Shown: positions 44,080-57,488, counted from the first letter of the stretch. The stretch is 64,000 nt of DNA from Pseudomonas sp. C1C7 (GCF_013359595.1 NZ_JABFMP010000003.1:62001-126000); one strand, 5' to 3'. Numbers and translations are program-made. The notes: generated by a model not told the origin, from the letters alone.

Positions 44080-45336
44080 ATGAACTCCAAGTGCTATTGC
44101 ACAGGTTGGTCCCTCGTGGCCGGTCTGGTGGCAAGCGTGCTGGCATTGCCGAGCCTAGCTGCCGCATTGACACTCGATGAAGCGTTGCGGCTGGCCGAAA
44201 ACAATGCGCCGTCGCTGACGGCACAAGACGCCAAAATTCAGGCTGCCAGCAGTGCGGCCATTCCCGCCGGGGAACTACCTGATCCCAAGCTATTGCTGGG
44301 GGTGCAGAACTACCCCGTTGGCGGGCCGGATCGCTGGAGCATCGACCAGGACTTCATGACCATGCAAATGGTCGGAGTCCGGCAAGAGATGCCCAACAGC
44401 GACAAGCGCAAAGCGCGGATTGAGGTCGCCGATGCAGCCGTGGATCGCGCCGCCGCGGAGCGTCGAGTCGAGCGTCTAAAGGTACGCCAGTCCACGGCAT
44501 TGGCCTGGATCAGCAGCTATTCGGTTGAGCGCAAAGATGCGCTGTTCCAGGACTTCTACAAAGAAAACCGTCTGCTGAGCGATGCCGTCCGGGCCCAGAT
44601 TGCCGGTGGTCGTGCTCAACCCGCCGATGCGGTGACCCCCAAGCAAGAAGCGGCTCAACTGGCGGAGCAACAGGACGATCTGATTCTCCAAAGAGCACAG
44701 GCACGAGCGGCCCTCAAACGCTGGATTGGCTCCGCCGCCAACGACAAGCCTGTGGGCAGCTTGCCGGAGTGGCCCGTCGATACCTCAAGCTACTCGCATA
44801 AACTGCAACACCATCCCGAGTTGGCCGCGTTTGCGCCGATGACCCGCGAAGCGCAAGCGAAAGTTAATGAAGCGGTAGCGGAGAAGCAGTCGGACTGGAG
44901 CTGGGAATTGGATTACCAGCGTCGCGGCCGAGAGTTTGGCGACATGGTCAGTGTGCAGTTTTCCTGGGATTTGCCGCTGTTTCCTGACTCGCGCCAAAAC
45001 CCCAGGATCGCAGCCAAGCAGGCTGAACTCAGCCAGCTTGAGGCCGAGCGCGAAGCCCTGTCACGCGAGCACACCCAGCAACTGGAAAGCGAACTGGCTG
45101 ACTATGAGCGCCTGAATCGTGCTGTGCGCCGCAACCAGGAAAGCCTGTTGCCGCTGGCCAAGGAAAAGGTCGATCTCAGCATGGCCAGTTACCGCTCCGG
45201 CAAAGGCGATTTAAACGCCGTTGTTGCCGCCCGACGTGAACTCATCGAAGCCCTTCTCAAACAGATCGACGTGGAAGAGCAGCGAGCGCTGACCCGTGCG
45301 CGTCTGTATTTTGCTTATGGGGAGTCCAGTCAATGA
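44080..45336 (+). CDS. cusC: Outer-membrane efflux protein of the CusCBA copper/silver system
   Basis: A 418-residue TolC-family outer-membrane channel: a signal peptide (WSLVAGLVASVLALPSLAAA) and the two OEP repeats with long coiled-coil helices (LTLDEALRLAENNAPSLTAQ). The ATG at 44080 is chosen for its AGGA site. It begins the cusCBAF run, overlapping cusB by 4 nt. With CusB and CusA it forms a periplasm-spanning exporter of Cu(I) and Ag(I). Confidence 0.9.
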   Translation: MNSKCYCTGWSLVAGLVASVLALPSLAAALTLDEALRLAENNAPSLTAQDAKIQAASSAAIPAGELPDPKLLLGVQNYPVGGPDRWSIDQDFMTMQMVGVRQEMPNSDKRKARIEVADAAVDRAAAERRVERLKVRQSTALAWISSYSVERKDALFQDFYKENRLLSDAVRAQIAGGRAQPADAVTPKQEAAQLAEQQDDLILQRAQARAALKRWIGSAANDKPVGSLPEWPVDTSSYSHKLQHHPELAAFAPMTREAQAKVNEAVAEKQSDWSWELDYQRRGREFGDMVSVQFSWDLPLFPDSRQNPRIAAKQAELSQLEAEREALSREHTQQLESELADYERLNRAVRRNQESLLPLAKEKVDLSMASYRSGKGDLNAVVAARRELIEALLKQIDVEEQRALTRARLYFAYGESSQ

Positions 45337-46817
45337 GCCTTAAAAAATGGAATGGGGCATTGCTGGCGGGCATCTCGTTGGCATTGGGCGTTGCCGGCGG
45401 TTACTGGTTCGCTGACCAGCGCTTGAGCGCAGTCCCCGCTACCGCGCCAGATCAGAGCCGTAATTCACCGGACGAACGCAAGGCCCTGTATTGGTACGAC
45501 CCCATGTACCCGCAGCAAAAGTTCGACAAGCCGGGCAAGTCTCCCTTCATGGACATGCAACTGGTCCCCCAGTACGCCAGTGGAGCAGGGGATAGGGCGA
45601 GCGTCAGTATCGATCCAAGTCTGACCCAGAATCTCGGTCTGCGATTGGCGACTGTCACCCGTGGCAACTTTGACTCCAGCCTCGATGTAACAGGTGCCGT
45701 GACGTTCAATGAGCGTGATGTCGCTGTGATTCAGGCACGGACCACTGGCTTTGTGGAGCGGGTCTATGACCATGCTCCCGGCGATGTGCTCAAAGCAAAC
45801 GCGGCGTTGGCGGATATCCTGGTGCCTGAGTGGGCCGCAGCCCAGACAGAGTTTCTTGCACTGAGGCGCAACGGGGATGCTGACTTGCTGGCTGCGGCCC
45901 GACAACGACTGCGACTCACAGGGATGCCGCCAGCATTGATTGCTCAAGTTGAGCGTGGTGGAAAGGTTCAGCCGTACCTGACGCTGACCAGCCCGATTGC
46001 CGGCGTGCTGCAAGAGTTGAACGTACGCGCAGGTATGACCGTGGCGACTGGCGACACCCTGGCACGCGTCAATGGCCTGAGTAGTGTCTGGCTCGCCGTC
46101 GCCGTACCAGAATCGGACGCCGGCTCGATTACCCTGGGACAGCCAGTCGAAGCGCGTTTGCCAGCCTTCCCAGGGACGACGCTCAGTGGCAAGGTCAGCG
46201 CGATTTTGCCCGAGACCAATCCGGACAGCCGCACGCTTCGCGTACGTGTCGAGCTGCCCAATCCGGACGGGCGCCTCAGACCGGGTATGACCGCACAGGT
46301 GCGCCTGAACCGCTCGACCGGGCAAAGTGTGTTGTGGGTGCCAAGCGAGGCGGTGATTCGCACGGGCCGACGTGCATTGGTGATGCTCGCCGAAGACGCC
46401 GGCCGCTACCGCCCTGTTGAAGTGCAACTCGGGCAGGAAAGCGATGGCAAGACGGCGATATCGAAAGGTCTGGAAGAAGGACAGAAGGTAGTTACCTCTG
46501 GCCAGTTCCTGCTCGATTCCGAGGCCAGTCTTAAGGGCATTGTTGCCCGCTCAGAGGAAGTGTCAGCACCCGACACGGCACCTTTCAGCTTTCATGAAGC
46601 GGATGGGCAGATCGTCGAGATCAGCGATAAAGAAGTCACGCTTGCTCATGGTCCCTTCAAGACGCTGGGGATGCCTGGCATGACGATGACCTTCCCACTC
46701 GCCAGTCCGGCGCTGATGCAGGGTCTCAAAACTGGCGATAAGGTTCGGATTGCGGTGAGCCAGACCGATGACGGGTTGCGTGTTGAGCGTCTGGATAAAT
46801 CAGGGAGCCAGCCATGA
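45333..46817 (+). CDS. cusB: CusB-type RND adaptor with fused C-terminal CusF domain
   Basis: A 494-residue periplasmic adaptor. After one membrane segment (about 8-26) comes a heavy-metal-binding YHS-like segment, [20 protein letters not shown] (about 52-72), then beta-barrel and lipoyl/hairpin regions and the adaptor C-domain. At about residues 420-490 there is a CusF-like OB domain ([20 protein letters not shown] in part), with the GMPGMTM Met cluster for Cu(I)/Ag(I). The fusion puts a chaperone on the adaptor itself. It overlaps cusC and cusA by 4 nt. Confidence 0.92.
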   Translation: MSLKKWNGALLAGISLALGVAGGYWFADQRLSAVPATAPDQSRNSPDERKALYWYDPMYPQQKFDKPGKSPFMDMQLVPQYASGAGDRASVSIDPSLTQNLGLRLATVTRGNFDSSLDVTGAVTFNERDVAVIQARTTGFVERVYDHAPGDVLKANAALADILVPEWAAAQTEFLALRRNGDADLLAAARQRLRLTGMPPALIAQVERGGKVQPYLTLTSPIAGVLQELNVRAGMTVATGDTLARVNGLSSVWLAVAVPESDAGSITLGQPVEARLPAFPGTTLSGKVSAILPETNPDSRTLRVRVELPNPDGRLRPGMTAQVRLNRSTGQSVLWVPSEAVIRTGRRALVMLAEDAGRYRPVEVQLGQESDGKTAISKGLEEGQKVVTSGQFLLDSEASLKGIVARSEEVSAPDTAPFSFHEADGQIVEISDKEVTLAHGPFKTLGMPGMTMTFPLASPALMQGLKTGDKVRIAVSQTDDGLRVERLDKSGSQP

Positions 46818-49800
46818 TCGCTGCCCTGATTCGTTGGTCAGTCGCCAACCGGTTTCTCGTGCTGCTGGCGACGCTGTTTGTCACGGCTTGGGGTATCTGG
46901 TCGGTGCAAAGCACGCCCATCGATGCGCTGCCAGATCTCTCTGATGTTCAGGTGATCATCCGCACCCCTTATGCGGGACAGGCGCCGCAGATTGTCGAGA
47001 ACCAGGTGACCTATCCGTTGGCCACCACCATGCTCTCAGTACCGGGGGCGAAGACGGTGCGTGGTTATTCCTTCTTTGGCGACAGTTTCGTTTACGTACT
47101 GTTCGAAGACGGCACCGACTTGTATTGGGCCCGTTCGCGGGTGTTGGAATACTTGAGCCAGATACAAAGCCGGCTGCCAGCCAGCGCCAAGCCAGCGTTG
47201 GGGCCGGATGCGACTGGAGTGGGCTGGATCTATCAGTACGCATTGGTGGATCGCACCGGTGGACATGATTTGGGACAGCTTCGTGCATTACAGGACTGGT
47301 TCCTCAAGTTCGAACTCAAGACCCTGCCCAACGTTGCGGAGGTGGCTTCCGTGGGGGGTATGGTCAAGCAGTACCAAGTGCAGCTTGATCCAATAAAACT
47401 GGCAAACCTGGGAATCACTCAGGCCGAGGTGACTGAAGCTATCGGCAAGGCCAATCAGGAAACCGGTGGCGCGGTGCTGGAGATGGCCGAGACCGAATTC
47501 ATCGTGCGCGCTTCCGGCTACCTGAAAACGCTCAATGACTTCCGGTCGATCCCGCTCAAACTGGGTTCGGGCGGTGTGCCGGTAACCCTTGGCGATGTCG
47601 CCACGATTCAGTTGGGACCGGAAATGCGACGCGGCATCACCGAACTCGACGGCGAAGGTGAGACCGTCGGTGGCGTAGTGATTTTACGCAGCGGCAAGAA
47701 TGCTCGCGAGACCATTGCAGCGGTCAAAACCAAACTCGACGAGCTGAAAAGCAGTTTGCCGGCCGGCGTGGAAATAGTCACTACCTACGACCGCAGCAAG
47801 CTGATTGACCGCGCCGTGGAAAACCTCAGCCACAAGCTCGTCGAAGAGTTCATCGTCGTCGCGCTGGTCTGCGGAATCTTTCTCTGGCATTTGCGCTCCT
47901 CTCTGGTGGCGATCATCTCGCTGCCGGTGGGGGTGCTTATTGCCTTCATCGTCATGCGCTACCAAGGCATCAACGCCAACATTATGTCTTTGGGCGGAAT
48001 AGCCATCGCCATCGGCGCCATGGTCGATGCCGCCGTGGTGATGATCGAGAACGCCCACAAGAAAGTTGAGGCCTGGCACAAAGCCCATCCAGGGGAAGAA
48101 CTGAAGGGCGAACATCACTGGCACGTGATGACCGAGGCGGCGGCCGAAGTCGGGCCGGCGTTGTTCTTCTGCCTTTTGATCATCACCCTGTCGTTCATTC
48201 CGGTGTTCACCCTGGAGGCTCAGGAGGGTCGTTTGTTCGGTCCCCTGGCCTTCACCAAAACCTACGCCATGGCGGCGGCAGCTGGACTGTCGGTGACGCT
48301 GGTACCGGTGCTGATGGGCTACTGGATTCGCGGGCGGATTCCCAATGAGGAACGGAACCCGCTGAACCGTTGGTTGATCAGGATCTATCAACCGGCTCTA
48401 GATGCGGTGCTGCGTCGGCCAAAAATCACCATGCTGATCGCGGTTCTGGTGTTTCTCAGCGCGCTATGGCCGATGTCCCGGTTGGGTGGTGAGTTCCTTC
48501 CGCCGCTGGACGAAGGCGATCTGCTCTACATGCCTTCGGCGCTGCCTGGGTTGTCAGCACAGAAGGCCGCTCAGCTGTTGCAGCAGACCGACCGCCTGAT
48601 CAAAACCGTCCCTGAAGTCGAGCATGTCTTTGGAAAGGCTGGCCGCGCCGAAACCGCCACCGACCCGGCACCGCTGGAAATGTTCGAAACCACGATCCAG
48701 TTCAAGCCGCACGAGCAATGGCGTCCAGGCATGACCCAGGAAAAGTTGGTGGAAGAACTGGATCGAGTGGTACGAGTCCCTGGGCTGACGAATATCTGGA
48801 TACCGCCGATTCGAAACCGTATCGACATGTTGGCCACCGGGATCAAGAGTCCCATCGGCGTGAAAGTTGCCGGCGCCAACCTAACGGAAATCGATGCCGC
48901 TACTCAGGCAGTCGAGCGTGTGGCCAAGGGCGTACCCGGCGTCAGTTCGGCGCTGGCCGAACGACTCACCGGTGGCCGCTATATCGATGTGGATATCGAC
49001 CGCAAAGTCGCCGCTCGCTACGGACTGAATATCGCCGATGTGCAGTCCATCGTGGCCGGTTCCATCGGCGGTGAAAACGTGGGTGAGACCATTGAAGGGC
49101 TCGCACGTTTCCCGATCAACGTACGTTATCCACGGGAGTGGCGTGACACACTCGGCACCTTGGAGCAATTGCCGATCTATACCCCTCTGGGCAGCCAGAT
49201 CACCCTCGGTACAGTGGCGAAGGTCAAGGTCACGGACGGTCCGCCGATGCTAAAGAGCGAGAATGCTCGGCCCTCGGGCTGGGTGTACATCGATGTGCGT
49301 GGGCGGGACATTGCCTCGGTGGTCGCTGATCTACGTCGGGTCGTCAATGAGCAGGTCAAATTGCAACCCGGCATGAGCCTGAGCTACTCCGGGCAGTTCG
49401 AATTTCTGGAACGGGCCAACGCACGACTCAAACTGGTGGTGCCTGCCACGCTGTTGATTATCTTCGTGTTGCTCTACCTGACATTCGCCCGCTTCGATGA
49501 AGCCTTGCTGATCATGGCCACACTGCCATTCGCTCTCACGGGCGGGGCTTGGTTTCTCTATCTGTTGGGATTCAATCTGTCGGTCGCCACCGGGGTCGGC
49601 TTTATCGCCTTGGCCGGTGTTTCCGCCGAGTTTGGCGTGATCATGCTGCTCTATCTGAAGAACGCCTGGGCCGAACGCGAAGACCTCGGTGACAGCACTG
49701 AGCGTGGCCTGATCTTGGCGATTCGTGAGGGTGCTGTGCAGCGCGTTCGACCCAAGGCCATGACCGTAGCCGTCATCATTGCCGGCCTGTTACCCATTCT

Positions 49801-49972
49801 TTTGGGGAGCGGCGCTGGCAGCGAAGTAATGAGCCGCATTGCCGCGCCCATGGTCGGGGGAATGGTCACCGCCCCCTTGCTCTCCCTCTTTGTCATCCCG
49901 GCAGCCTACCGTTTGATGCGCCGCCGGCACCTTCCCGTTGTGCCCACCACCACTCAAGGAAAAGTCGTATGA
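46814..49972 (+). CDS. cusA: CusA-family RND copper/silver efflux pump
   Basis: A 1052-residue HME-RND transporter with twelve membrane segments and two large periplasmic loops. The methionine triad of CusA that binds Cu(I)/Ag(I) is at residues 573 ([10 protein letters not shown]), 623 (APLEMFETT) and 672 ([15 protein letters not shown]), positions counted from the ATG and equal to those of E. coli CusA. The proton-relay membrane Asp/Glu segment ([20 protein letters not shown]) is also present. This settles copper/silver rather than zinc as substrate. It overlaps cusF by 4 nt. Confidence 0.96.
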   Translation: MIAALIRWSVANRFLVLLATLFVTAWGIWSVQSTPIDALPDLSDVQVIIRTPYAGQAPQIVENQVTYPLATTMLSVPGAKTVRGYSFFGDSFVYVLFEDGTDLYWARSRVLEYLSQIQSRLPASAKPALGPDATGVGWIYQYALVDRTGGHDLGQLRALQDWFLKFELKTLPNVAEVASVGGMVKQYQVQLDPIKLANLGITQAEVTEAIGKANQETGGAVLEMAETEFIVRASGYLKTLNDFRSIPLKLGSGGVPVTLGDVATIQLGPEMRRGITELDGEGETVGGVVILRSGKNARETIAAVKTKLDELKSSLPAGVEIVTTYDRSKLIDRAVENLSHKLVEEFIVVALVCGIFLWHLRSSLVAIISLPVGVLIAFIVMRYQGINANIMSLGGIAIAIGAMVDAAVVMIENAHKKVEAWHKAHPGEELKGEHHWHVMTEAAAEVGPALFFCLLIITLSFIPVFTLEAQEGRLFGPLAFTKTYAMAAAAGLSVTLVPVLMGYWIRGRIPNEERNPLNRWLIRIYQPALDAVLRRPKITMLIAVLVFLSALWPMSRLGGEFLPPLDEGDLLYMPSALPGLSAQKAAQLLQQTDRLIKTVPEVEHVFGKAGRAETATDPAPLEMFETTIQFKPHEQWRPGMTQEKLVEELDRVVRVPGLTNIWIPPIRNRIDMLATGIKSPIGVKVAGANLTEIDAATQAVERVAKGVPGVSSALAERLTGGRYIDVDIDRKVAARYGLNIADVQSIVAGSIGGENVGETIEGLARFPINVRYPREWRDTLGTLEQLPIYTPLGSQITLGTVAKVKVTDGPPMLKSENARPSGWVYIDVRGRDIASVVADLRRVVNEQVKLQPGMSLSYSGQFEFLERANARLKLVVPATLLIIFVLLYLTFARFDEALLIMATLPFALTGGAWFLYLLGFNLSVATGVGFIALAGVSAEFGVIMLLYLKNAWAEREDLGDSTERGLILAIREGAVQRVRPKAMTVAVIIAGLLPILLGSGAGSEVMSRIAAPMVGGMVTAPLLSLFVIPAAYRLMRRRHLPVVPTTTQGKVV

Positions 49973-50331
49973 AACTGACCCTGATCGCCGTTGCAAGCAC
50001 CGTTGTCGCACTGTCCCTTTCTGCTCAAGCAGAAGACATGCCGGGTATGAAGATGGACGCTATGCCCATGAAGGGCATGCAGATGGCACAGGAGACCCAG
50101 CAGGCTCCCGTGGCCAAAGCCGAGGGCACGATCAAGGCCATCGATACCACGAAACATACTGTGACTATCGCCCATGGCGCCGTTCCGGCTGTGCAGTGGC
50201 CCGCCATGACCATGGCATTCAACGCAACAACCAAACAACTGGCAGGCCTGAAGGCTGGGGATCAAGTAGCGTTTGAATTTCGTGCCGAAGGCATGGGAGC
50301 CACCATCGTGTCGATCAAGCCCCTGAAGTAA
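49969..50331 (+). CDS. cusF: Periplasmic copper/silver chaperone CusF
   Basis: A 120-residue protein with signal peptide ([21 protein letters not shown]), Met-rich linker ([16 protein letters not shown]) and a CusF OB domain ([20 protein letters not shown]), including the W-PAMTM ligand set of the Cu(I)/Ag(I) site. It hands metal to the CusB/CusA complex. It ends the four-gene overlap run and is the second CusF domain of the operon. Confidence 0.92.
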   Translation: MKLTLIAVASTVVALSLSAQAEDMPGMKMDAMPMKGMQMAQETQQAPVAKAEGTIKAIDTTKHTVTIAHGAVPAVQWPAMTMAFNATTKQLAGLKAGDQVAFEFRAEGMGATIVSIKPLK

Positions 50332-50698
50332 CAATGGCGTGGATGGCTGGTTCGACCTTCATAGGCAGAAACTGGACCAACCATCCACTATTCATGGCGG
50401 GCCACACAATAGACGCCCTGTGCCACCAGCTTCCCCTCAAGACCTGTGCGGTAAACCTGCACTCCTCCAGTTACGTCAAAGTACCTAACAGAAATGATCA
50501 TAAAACCTGCCCCCTGACCAGAACTCATAAGTAATGGGTTCCATCCACCTGACGAAATTGTAATCCCACAATCACCTTGGCGTTATCTGCAGCTTGCAAC
50601 GATGTCACGCGGCGACCATGCCGGCGGGCTTTTGTCCGCCGAACAATAAAACCCACGCCGACGCAGGTTCCAGTTCTGCCGAAACCAAGGAGTGATTG
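50332..50698. other. Non-coding region ahead of the OprD porin
   Basis: About 367 bp without a recognised gene. It contains a candidate shared motif at 50550-50565 (below) and a Shine-Dalgarno AAGGAG just before the porin ATG. The remaining sequence shows nothing specific. Confidence 0.6.
50550..50565 (+). promoter_or_regulatory. Candidate shared motif in front of oprD
   Basis: CTGACGAAATTGTAAT matches the minus-strand motif before czcC (ATAACGTATTTGTAAT) at 12 of 16 bases. It is 134 bp ahead of the porin ATG. Weaker than the other two copies; possible response-regulator site. Confidence 0.35.
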
Positions 50699-52024
50699 AT
50701 GCTTAACAATTCAAAAATGTCGATAGCCGCTTTAGCAGTGGTTGTCGGCTCCGGCCCATCCATGGTGTTTGCAGAAGATAAGGCAGAGGGCTTTATCGAG
50801 GGCAGCAGCCTGTCGGTGCTAAACCGAAACTTCTACTTCAATCGTGATTACCGTAAAGGCCAATCCAGCCCCACTGGAAATGGTTACTCCGAAGCCTGGG
50901 CTCAGGGCGTTATTGGCAAGTTCGAATCCGGCTTTACTCAAGGCACCGTTGGGGTCGGAGTCGATGCGTTTGCGATGATCGGTTTGAAGCTCGACACAGG
51001 TGACGGTCGCAACGGTGGTCAAAGCTCATTTGATGTACTGCCAGTCAATGGTGATGGTGAAGCGCGGGACGAATACACCAAGGTCGGTGGCGCAGCCAAA
51101 GTGCGGGCCTTCGATACCGTGGTCAAGGTTGGCGATGTATTCCCCGCCACTCCGGTGGTGGCGGCGGGCGACTCCCGATTACTGCCGGAAAGCTTCCGCG
51201 GTGTGACGGCCACCAACACCAGTATCGAAGGCCTGTCGGTCCAAGGCGGCCGGCTGCATGCGATGAGCCAACCGGTGTCCAGCGATATGCGCGAGAACTT
51301 CGCGACCTTCTATGCCGGCCCAGTCAACTCGCCGTGGATCGCATATTTCGGTGGCGACTATTCGCTGAACAAGAACCTCAGTTTCAGCCTGTATTCCAGC
51401 CGCCTGAAAGATGCCTGGAATCAGTACTACGCCGGCAACGCGTGGACGTATCCAATCTCGGATGATCTGTCACTGTTTGGTGATCTGAACTATTACAAGG
51501 CGGTCGACGAAGGCAAGCAGCTGCTCGGCAAGTTCGACAACAACATCTGGAGCGGCCGGGTCGGGGTGAAACTCGGCGCGCACTCCGTGGCCTTGTCGCA
51601 CCAGCGCAACAACGGCAACGACGACTTCGATTACCTGCGCCAGTCCGACTCGATCTTCGTCGACAACTCCATCCAGTACAGCGACTTCAACTCACCGAAG
51701 GAACGTTCGTGGATGGTGCGCTATGACCTCGACATGGACAGCTACGGAGTCCCGGGCCTGTCGTTCATGACCCGTTACGCCCGCGGCACCGATGCTGACT
51801 ACTCCAACGCCAACGCCACGTACATGCGCCGTGATGCGGACGGCAATCCTCTGACTGATCAGAAGCGCTGGGAGCGGGACATTGAAGTCAAATATGTCGT
51901 GCAGACAGGTTCGCTGAAAGACATGTCGCTGCGGTTGCGCCAGGCCACTACCCGCGCTACGGCGTTTGAATCGGATCTGGATGAGGTTCGGGTGATCATC
52001 GAGTATCCGTTGGCGATTCTCTGA
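50699..52024 (+). CDS. OprD-family outer-membrane porin
   Basis: A 441-residue porin with a signal peptide (SKMSIAALAVVVGSGPSMVFA) and OprD features: GFIEGSSLSVLNRNFYFNRD near the N-terminus and a C-terminal Leu (VIIEYPLAIL). OprD proteins form channels for small basic or carboxylic substrates. Its presence between copper genes suggests metal-linked control, as CzcR/CopR-type regulators repress or induce porins in pseudomonads. ATG at 50699 follows AAGGAG; the preceding TTG is a poorer start. Confidence 0.9.
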   Translation: MLNNSKMSIAALAVVVGSGPSMVFAEDKAEGFIEGSSLSVLNRNFYFNRDYRKGQSSPTGNGYSEAWAQGVIGKFESGFTQGTVGVGVDAFAMIGLKLDTGDGRNGGQSSFDVLPVNGDGEARDEYTKVGGAAKVRAFDTVVKVGDVFPATPVVAAGDSRLLPESFRGVTATNTSIEGLSVQGGRLHAMSQPVSSDMRENFATFYAGPVNSPWIAYFGGDYSLNKNLSFSLYSSRLKDAWNQYYAGNAWTYPISDDLSLFGDLNYYKAVDEGKQLLGKFDNNIWSGRVGVKLGAHSVALSHQRNNGNDDFDYLRQSDSIFVDNSIQYSDFNSPKERSWMVRYDLDMDSYGVPGLSFMTRYARGTDADYSNANATYMRRDADGNPLTDQKRWERDIEVKYVVQTGSLKDMSLRLRQATTRATAFESDLDEVRVIIEYPLAIL

Positions 52025-52089
52025 CTTCGCGGTTGATACAAATTCACCTTTAGAAGCTCCTTGCTCCTTTGGTAAGAGGTGAATCTTTT

Positions 52090-52113
52090 GGCGTCCTTCG
52101 GGGCGCCCTTTTT
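52090..52113 (+). terminator. Terminator after oprD
   Basis: A GC-rich hairpin (GGCGTCC with GGGGCGCC, TTC loop) followed by CTTTTTATTT, 65 bp after the porin stop. Confidence 0.75.
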
Positions 52114-52240
52114 ATTTGCGCAGGGTGCAATTACTGGAGTTCTGGAGTGCGAAGAGTCTGCATTCTTGTGATCTTGTCTTTAAAAATCAAAAGATCGCAG
52201 CCTCGTTGCACTCGACAGCTCCTACAGGGGCGATACAGGC

Positions 52241-52573
52241 TCAGCGATGGTTTCTGCGGCATTCGCCTCCCACTGTGTATTTGATGGTGTTGAGTTGTCC
52301 CTGGGAGTCCTCATAGGTCATCACCGTAGGAACTGCGGCGCAGGAAGCTTGCGGCCGTACGATGCTCACTACTTTCGCCACATCCAGCTTCATCCCGTAT
52401 TCATAGTCCTTCATCACTGGCGCCGGTTTACCCTGGCTGACAGCATATTGCTCCATAGCTTTGGTGTTTGCGCTGACTGCCCTCTCGAACGTTTTGTCAC
52501 CCCCGCCCTCAGCGAGCGCATTCAGGGACAGGGCCATGACCGCGATGAACGTCATCGACTTGATAAATTTCAT
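52241..52573 (-). CDS. Small exported DUF2790 protein with PtrA-like N-terminus
   Basis: A 110-residue protein with a signal peptide (FIKSMTFIAVMALSLNALA), then AEGGGDKTFERAVSAN, the PtrA N-terminal signature, and a DUF2790 domain (DYEYGMKLDVAKVVSI, PTVMTYEDSQGQLNTIKYTV). ATG at 52573 has GGAA 6 nt upstream. DUF2790 proteins are common in pseudomonads and often metal-induced. It follows the PtrA-type gene (82 bp away), and a terminator separates them. Confidence 0.82.
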   Translation of the reverse strand: MKFIKSMTFIAVMALSLNALAEGGGDKTFERAVSANTKAMEQYAVSQGKPAPVMKDYEYGMKLDVAKVVSIVRPQASCAAVPTVMTYEDSQGQLNTIKYTVGGECRRNHR

Positions 52574-52599
52574 ATCCATTTCCTTAAGAAAATCGGCTC

Positions 52600-52635
52600 A
52601 AAAAAAAAGCCCGGCATCGGTGATTGATGGCAGGC
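52600..52635 (-). terminator. Minus-strand terminator between the two PtrA-type genes
   Basis: GCCCGGCATC and GATGGCAGGC form an imperfect stem (two mismatches), followed in the minus-strand transcript by a 9-U run (A run 52600-52608). Confidence 0.7.
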
Positions 52636-52654
52636 TTATTCAAGTGCGACGCGC

Positions 52655-52855
52655 TTACATGTCTTTGGCGTTGTCGTCTTTCTTGTCATTTACAACAACG
52701 GGATCATGCGTCTTCTCTTTGGCAACATACAGTTCCATCGAGCGCTCTTTAGCCGCCATCATTTTCTCGAAAGTCCTGTCGCCGCCGCCTTCAGCCAACA
52801 CCATGGACGACATAACCAACGCCGTTGCAAAGATGCTCAATTGTGTAAGTTTCAT
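52655..52855 (-). CDS. PtrA-type small periplasmic protein
   Basis: A 66-residue protein with signal peptide (LSIFATALVMSSMVLA) and the PtrA N-terminal motif AEGGGDRTFEKMMAAKERSM. PtrA of P. aeruginosa is a copper-induced periplasmic protein linked to copper tolerance and type III secretion control. It starts at ATG 52853-52855 (MKLTQLS); an in-frame upstream GTG/ATG extension lacks conservation. It is preceded by the motif at 52925-52940. Confidence 0.82.
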   Translation of the reverse strand: MKLTQLSIFATALVMSSMVLAEGGGDRTFEKMMAAKERSMELYVAKEKTHDPVVVNDKKDDNAKDM

Positions 52856-52924
52856 ATTTACAGCCCTCATTTGATTGACGAGGTCAGGGTAACAATCCGA
52901 ACCTATCGCCACGGTGGCGTGAAA

Positions 52925-52940
52925 ATTACATATCCGTTAT
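52925..52940 (-). promoter_or_regulatory. Candidate shared motif in front of the PtrA-type gene
   Basis: Minus strand ATAACGGATATGTAAT, 70 bp ahead of the gene start; 14 of 16 identical to the motif before czcC (58890-58905). A response-regulator site such as CopR/CzcR is possible. Confidence 0.5.
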
Positions 52941-52975
52941 GTCGTGGTAGCTGAATTGAGTTAGGGCCAATGAAC

Positions 52976-53064
52976 TGTGGGAGCAAGCCTGCTCGCGATA
53001 TCAACGGTCCGTTGGCATCAATGCTGACTGACTCATCGTCATCGCGAGCAGGCTCGCTCCCACA
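52976..53064. repeat. REP-type inverted repeat, family 1
   Basis: Arms 52976-52999 and 53041-53064 are inverted copies (23/24), beginning TGTGGGAGCAAGCCTGCTCG. It lies just after the czcA stop (on the minus strand) and before the PtrA-type gene. Confidence 0.85.
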
Positions 53065-53074
53065 AGAGGTAGTT

Positions 53075-56266
<3,192 letters not shown>

Positions 56267-56279
56267 TTAGTGAGCGTTT

Positions 56280-57488
56280 TCAATGAGAGTGCTCAGCCGA
56301 GGCTTTTCCCAGTTCAGATTTAAGAACGTAGCTGCCGGCAGCCGCGACCTGTACCCCTGAATCCAGCCCCTTAGTGATTTCCACCTGCCCATCCGCTCGA
56401 CTGCCCAGCTCCACCGCTTGCGCCTTGAAGCCGCCGTTGGTGCGCACGAATACAGTGGGTTTGTCCTCGACCGTCTGAATCGCGATTTCCGGTACGGCGA
56501 CTCTGGCCTCACGGCTATCGGTGGCAACAAGTGCGTTGACGAAAAGTCCCGGACGCCATGCGCCTTGCGGGTTCTCCAGAGTCACACGCACAGTGGCTGT
56601 ACGCGTCTGCTCACCCAGCAAACTGCCTACATATGCCACGTTGCCGACGACCTCGGCGTTCAGTTCCGGGGCACTGACAGTCACGGGTTTGCCTACCTGC
56701 ACCTTGGTCAAATCCTTGGGCGAAACACCGAATGTCACCCATACCCGGGAAAGATCCGAGAGAATGAACGCATTGCTGGTCTCGTCGACCACTTCTCCCG
56801 GTGTCAGGTGTTTTTCCACCACCACCCCGTCAAACGGCGCGCGCAACTCATAGCGATTGCCGCCGGTGGCGACCATACTGCCGCTGAGTACGCTGATTTT
56901 CTGTTGAGCGTTGTTCAGGGCTATTTCAGCTTCTTCCAGCGCCTGCCGAGCCTGGAGGAAATCTTGTTCAGCGGAAATCTTGTCCTCCCACAACCGCTTC
57001 TCGCGCTCGTAGGTGGTTCGTGCCAGAGCCAGACGCCGTTGCGCAGCCGCTTGTTCACTGCGTTGATCGGAAATCTGCTGACTGGAGATCACCGCCAACA
57101 GTTGACCCTTTTTTACCGATTGCCCGAGATTCACCGATACCGACTCGACCACGCCGGGAACACGAGGCACCACGTGGGCCGTGCGGTCTTCGTCGAAACG
57201 CACTTCACCGGGGAATGGCAAGCCGAGACTGATACTCTGCGCACCGGCTTCGATCAATTGAATGCCCGCCGCAGTAATCTGTTCGGTGCTGAGGGTCAGA
57301 TGTCCCTCTTCACCTTCAGCGTGTTCACCCTCAACTGCGGCACCATTTTCAGCGTGTTCAGCATGCTCGGCATGCTCCGCCGCTTCATCGGCATGCGCCT
57401 CGATGGGCGAATTACCTGTACGAATCGAACCGATGCCAATACCCAACGCCAGCGTCGCCAAGGCGACAACGATCAGTTTCTTGTTCAT
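56280..57488 (-). CDS. czcB: CzcB-type periplasmic adaptor protein
   Basis: A 402-residue adaptor with N-terminal membrane segment (LIVVALATLALGIGIGSI), a His/Glu-rich linker (EHAEHAEHAENGAAVEGEHA) that likely binds metal, and lipoyl/barrel adaptor domains (LAVISSQQISDQRSEQAAAQ). It ends ASAEHSH. The ATG at 57486-57488 has AGGAG upstream; a longer in-frame start lacks a signal peptide. It connects CzcA to CzcC. Confidence 0.93.
   Translation of the reverse strand: MNKKLIVVALATLALGIGIGSIRTGNSPIEAHADEAAEHAEHAEHAENGAAVEGEHAEGEEGHLTLSTEQITAAGIQLIEAGAQSISLGLPFPGEVRFDEDRTAHVVPRVPGVVESVSVNLGQSVKKGQLLAVISSQQISDQRSEQAAAQRRLALARTTYEREKRLWEDKISAEQDFLQARQALEEAEIALNNAQQKISVLSGSMVATGGNRYELRAPFDGVVVEKHLTPGEVVDETSNAFILSDLSRVWVTFGVSPKDLTKVQVGKPVTVSAPELNAEVVGNVAYVGSLLGEQTRTATVRVTLENPQGAWRPGLFVNALVATDSREARVAVPEIAIQTVEDKPTVFVRTNGGFKAQAVELGSRADGQVEITKGLDSGVQVAAAGSYVLKSELGKASAEHSH

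Noticed and set aside
50575-50600. Possible sigma-54 promoter (TTGGCGTTATCTGCAGC) ahead of oprD
   Set aside because: The spacing between GG and GC is 8 bp, two short of the required 10, so the match is not good.
52185-52230. Half of a possible REP/BIME element (AAAAGATCGCAGCC...) after oprD
   Set aside because: Only one arm is visible and no inverted partner was found nearby; not enough to call.
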